This document shows positions 4,701-5,216 of a DNA stretch of 5,216 nucleotides, in pieces. The stretch spans positions 1 through 5,216 of the forward strand of contig JBKHHW010000207.1 in the NCBI GenBank assembly GCA_046538945.1. Direction: 5' to 3'. This DNA is from JAEZKC01 sp046538945 (GTDB taxonomy: Bacteria > Fibrobacterota > Chitinivibrionia > Chitinivibrionales > Chitinispirillaceae). Under the pieces are notes generated by a model. That model was not told where the DNA came from. It worked only from the letters and a program-made list of their open reading frames with translations, and made no database searches. The first letter of the stretch is position 1. Every line of letters starts with the position of its first letter. Both the position numbers and the translations under genes were made by a program.

Positions 4701-5216
4701 TCAGCGATCCCAGAAAAAATCGCTTGGGCCGGGCTCATCCCGGCGGGGTCCGCCACGGTCGAACGTCTGGCGGAATTCGTAGGAGCCGGGAAATAACCCA
4801 TTGTAGCGGTTGAAGGGGTCAGATTGGTTGGCCATGGAAAAGCTGAGGAATAGGTTTTTTGCCGGTTGCCAGGTAAGCGAAACATCAAAAGGGACATTTT
4901 TAAAGTATTCAAGAGATTCCAGATTATCCCGGCTTAAGTTCTGGTTCATGTTCCAGGAGGAATGAATGGGTAGGGAGAAGTTCAGATTGAGCACCAGGGG
5001 CGCATCGAACCGGTACTGCAGCATGGTGGAGTAGAGGCTCTGTGTTTTGAGGCTCGAAAGCTGCGATCCCCCCATCCCGAAACTCATCATGTGGTTAACT
5101 GATAGCCGTGAAGGGTCAAGCAGGCTGACACTGCTGCTGTCAGATGAAGACTCGTCCTGATCGTAAGCGCTTTCGGACTGGGCGAAAGTTGAAATGGCCG
5201 CTGCGCAGAGGATCAT
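4701..5216 (-). CDS. Exported protein of unknown function, probably outer-membrane-associated; N terminus likely cut by window edge
   Basis: The visible 171 residues begin with a hydrophobic stretch (ILCAAAISTFA, 2-12) ending in a plausible signal-peptidase site after A12 (TFA-QS). A Ser/Asp/Glu-rich linker follows (about 14-31), and then a body rich in alternating hydrophobic and aromatic residues: LSVNHMMSFGMGG (38-50), SLYSTMLQYRF and LVLNLNFSLPI. These look like amphipathic beta strands, as in outer-membrane or periplasmic proteins. The tail ends in acidic, proline- and aromatic-containing sequence (SDFFWDR). The ATG at the very edge (5214-5216) would leave the signal peptide without its usual basic n-region, so the true start probably lies just beyond the window. 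I do not know the family. It ends 25 bp from the shared terminator. Confidence 0.65.
   Translation of the reverse strand: MILCAAAISTFAQSESAYDQDESSSDSSSVSLLDPSRLSVNHMMSFGMGGSQLSSLKTQSLYSTMLQYRFDAPLVLNLNFSLPIHSSWNMNQNLSRDNLESLEYFKNVPFDVSLTWQPAKNLFLSFSMANQSDPFNRYNGLFPGSYEFRQTFDRGGPRRDEPGPSDFFWDR

Noticed and set aside
1..5216. CRISPR array, tRNA or rRNA genes
   Set aside because: No regularly spaced repeat set beyond the two GAGTAC elements and no cloverleaf or rRNA-like sequence was seen on either strand.

Overview
This 5.2 kb window looks like ordinary chromosome from a bacterium of roughly balanced base composition. It probably comes from a diderm (Gram-negative-type) and perhaps uncultured lineage. 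The evidence is a non-mevalonate isoprenoid gene (ispE-like), a PilZ domain protein that implies cyclic-di-GMP signalling, Shine-Dalgarno-led starts, and an exported protein with outer-membrane-like strand patterns. I cannot name the phylum from the sequence alone.

Layout. Bases 1-44 resemble the end of an IS21-type insertion sequence, with two copies of TCAAAGTGGT 32 bp apart. A promoter with a perfect TATAAT follows and leads into an AbiEii/AbiGii-family nucleotidyltransferase (137-1195, +), with no antitoxin gene in view. A class I SAM-dependent methyltransferase with an N-terminal four-cysteine metal knuckle (1320-1949, +) comes next. It sits between two degenerate GTACTC/GAGTAC inverted-repeat elements (1208-1292 and 1971-2040). 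A minus-strand operon follows: a PilZ protein (3190-2846) overlapping by ATGA with a CpdA-like metallophosphoesterase (2849-2055). From the divergent intergenic region, a plus-strand pair reads outward: an IspE-like GHMP kinase (3407-4261) and an unrecognised 106-residue charged protein (4294-4614). A hairpin terminator usable in both directions separates this pair from a convergent exported protein (5216-4701, -), which is probably cut at its N terminus by the window edge.

How the parts relate. The left third reads as an accessory area: insertion-sequence end, orphan toxin-like gene and interspersed repeats. The right two thirds read as core genome. The PilZ and phosphoesterase genes are translationally coupled, suggesting a link between cyclic-di-GMP binding and a phosphodiesterase-type activity. 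The IspE-like kinase belongs to the isoprenoid precursor pathway, but its usual active-site lysine position holds arginine. I see no CRISPR array, RNA gene or complete mobile element. I do not see a clear new multi-gene system; the best leads are the paired GAGTAC elements, the PilZ-phosphoesterase pair, the divergent kinase and its unknown partner.
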